From contig CAJMSV010000100.1 in the NCBI GenBank assembly GCA_905216175.1, positions 1 to 6,064 on the forward strand: a stretch of 6,064 nt of DNA. The letters are read 5' to 3'. Below the pieces are notes generated by a model. It saw only the letters and a program-made list of their open reading frames with translations. It was not told where the DNA came from and did no database searches. How positions within the stretch are numbered: position 1 is the stretch's first letter; the number at the start of each line of letters is the position of its first letter. Origin of the DNA: an uncultured bacterium. GTDB lineage: Bacteria; Actinomycetota; Coriobacteriia; Coriobacteriales; Coriobacteriaceae. Position numbers and translations under genes: made by a program. Positions 5,328-6,064 of the stretch are shown here, in pieces.

Positions 5328-6064
5328 CTAGGCTTCGAGAAGACCGAGCTGCGGAACGATTTCATCTCCAACGGCCGTGCGACCGAGCGCGCGCGGAGCC
5401 AGATCGTCGAGAACAGCAGCGAGATCCCACGGCAACTCGTCGCGACACTCAATGCGCTCCCCCGTCACGGGATGGTCGAACGCCACGCGCCAGGAATGAA
5501 GGAACTGCCTGGTCAGGCCCTGGTCGGCGCGCGCATCGCACTTGCCGTAGAGTGGATCGCCCACGCAGGCGTGGTTGATATGACGCATATGCACGCGAAT
5601 CTGGTGCGTGCGACCGGTAAACAGATGGCACTCAACGAGCGTATAACCATCGTCAAAGCGCGTGGAATCAAAGCGCTCGAGGACTTTAAAGGTCGTAATG
5701 GCCTGACGGGCAAAGGGGTCGTCCGAAACCGCCATCTTGACGCGGTCGCGCGTAGAACGGGCGATACCGGTATTGATGGTGCCCTCGTCCATGGCGATGT
5801 GCCCGTGGACAAGCGCGATATTGCGGCGGGCGAGCGTACGCGTGCGAATGAGATTTTGAAGCGCGCGCTGGGTGTCGTCGTCCTTTGCCGCAAGCATGAG
5901 ACCCGAGGTATCGCGATCCAAACGATGCACGATGCCGGGGCGGTCCTCGCCCTGCACGGTGCCCAGATGGTCGATACCGCAGTGATAGCCCAGGGCATTC
6001 GCGAGCGTACCGCTCGCATGACCATGTGCAGGATGGCACACCAGGCCGCGCTGCTTGGAGAGCA
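5328..6064 (-). CDS. RluA/RluD-family rRNA pseudouridine synthase, 3' part
   Basis: The 244 C-terminal residues of a gene whose 5' end lies beyond the right edge. The family converts specific uridines in 23S rRNA to pseudouridine. Visible motifs, in order, are a GLVCHPAHGHASGTLANAL segment (matching the GLVVHPAPG...GTLVNAL of RluD), RPGIVHRLDRDTSGLMLAAK with the catalytic aspartate in HRLD (codon 5916-5918), and GRTHQIRVHMRHINHACVGD followed by DPLYG. The C-terminal part (LHSWRVAFDHPVTGE) is also typical. The open frame continues to the edge with no stop, so the start and any N-terminal S4 RNA-binding domain are outside; about 60-80 residues would be missing by comparison with RluD. RluD is the closest style, but the exact target uridines cannot be settled from this fragment. 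No clear terminator follows the stop. Confidence 0.93.
   Translation of the reverse strand, partial: LSKQRGLVCHPAHGHASGTLANALGYHCGIDHLGTVQGEDRPGIVHRLDRDTSGLMLAAKDDDTQRALQNLIRTRTLARRNIALVHGHIAMDEGTINTGIARSTRDRVKMAVSDDPFARQAITTFKVLERFDSTRFDDGYTLVECHLFTGRTHQIRVHMRHINHACVGDPLYGKCDARADQGLTRQFLHSWRVAFDHPVTGERIECRDELPWDLAAVLDDLAPRALGRTAVGDEIVPQLGLLEA

Noticed and set aside
1..6064. CRISPR array, tRNA, rRNA, insertion sequence or phage module
   Set aside because: No spaced direct-repeat array, cloverleaf-like segment, transposase or phage protein was found on either strand by reading.

Overview
This 6064-base window is a stretch of bacterial chromosome with moderately high G+C. Every gene I can support lies on the minus strand, so transcription runs from right to left. 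There is no tRNA, rRNA, CRISPR array, phage gene or insertion sequence. The mix of genes, the strong GGAGG-type ribosome binding sites and the protein styles suggest a high-GC Gram-positive gut bacterium, most likely a Coriobacteriia member such as Collinsella. That assignment is from recognition, not a search.

Reading in the direction of transcription, the right edge (5328-6064) holds the 3' part of an RluA/RluD-family rRNA pseudouridine synthase. A spacer of about 80 bases follows, with a possible promoter and a 7-4-7 direct repeat. Next is a membrane-embedded family 2 glycosyltransferase of the processive type (3950-5245), closed by a strong intrinsic terminator (3901-3941).

Beyond the terminator comes a chain of genes: a minimal A24 prepilin peptidase (3446-3868), an HD-domain dNTP triphosphohydrolase (2167-3414), the replication-associated AAA+ ATPase RarA (756-2105), a single-pass DUF948-type coiled-coil membrane protein (65-655), and the first 24 codons of a further gene (1-72) that overlaps the DUF948 gene by 8 bases. 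Gaps within the chain are 31, 61 and 100 bases, then the overlap. The peptidase-dNTPase pair and the DUF948-downstream pair look co-transcribed. The two larger gaps could hold internal promoters, and the 61-base gap contains a LacI-like palindrome.

Functionally the window is mostly housekeeping: rRNA modification, dNTP-pool control and replication-fork maintenance. It also carries two envelope functions, polysaccharide synthesis and prepilin processing. I see no clear novel multi-gene system. The points worth a second look are the altered donor-site motif of the glycosyltransferase, the phased direct repeat upstream of it, the palindrome before rarA, the orphan peptidase placed right after a terminator, and the overlapping gene start at the left edge.
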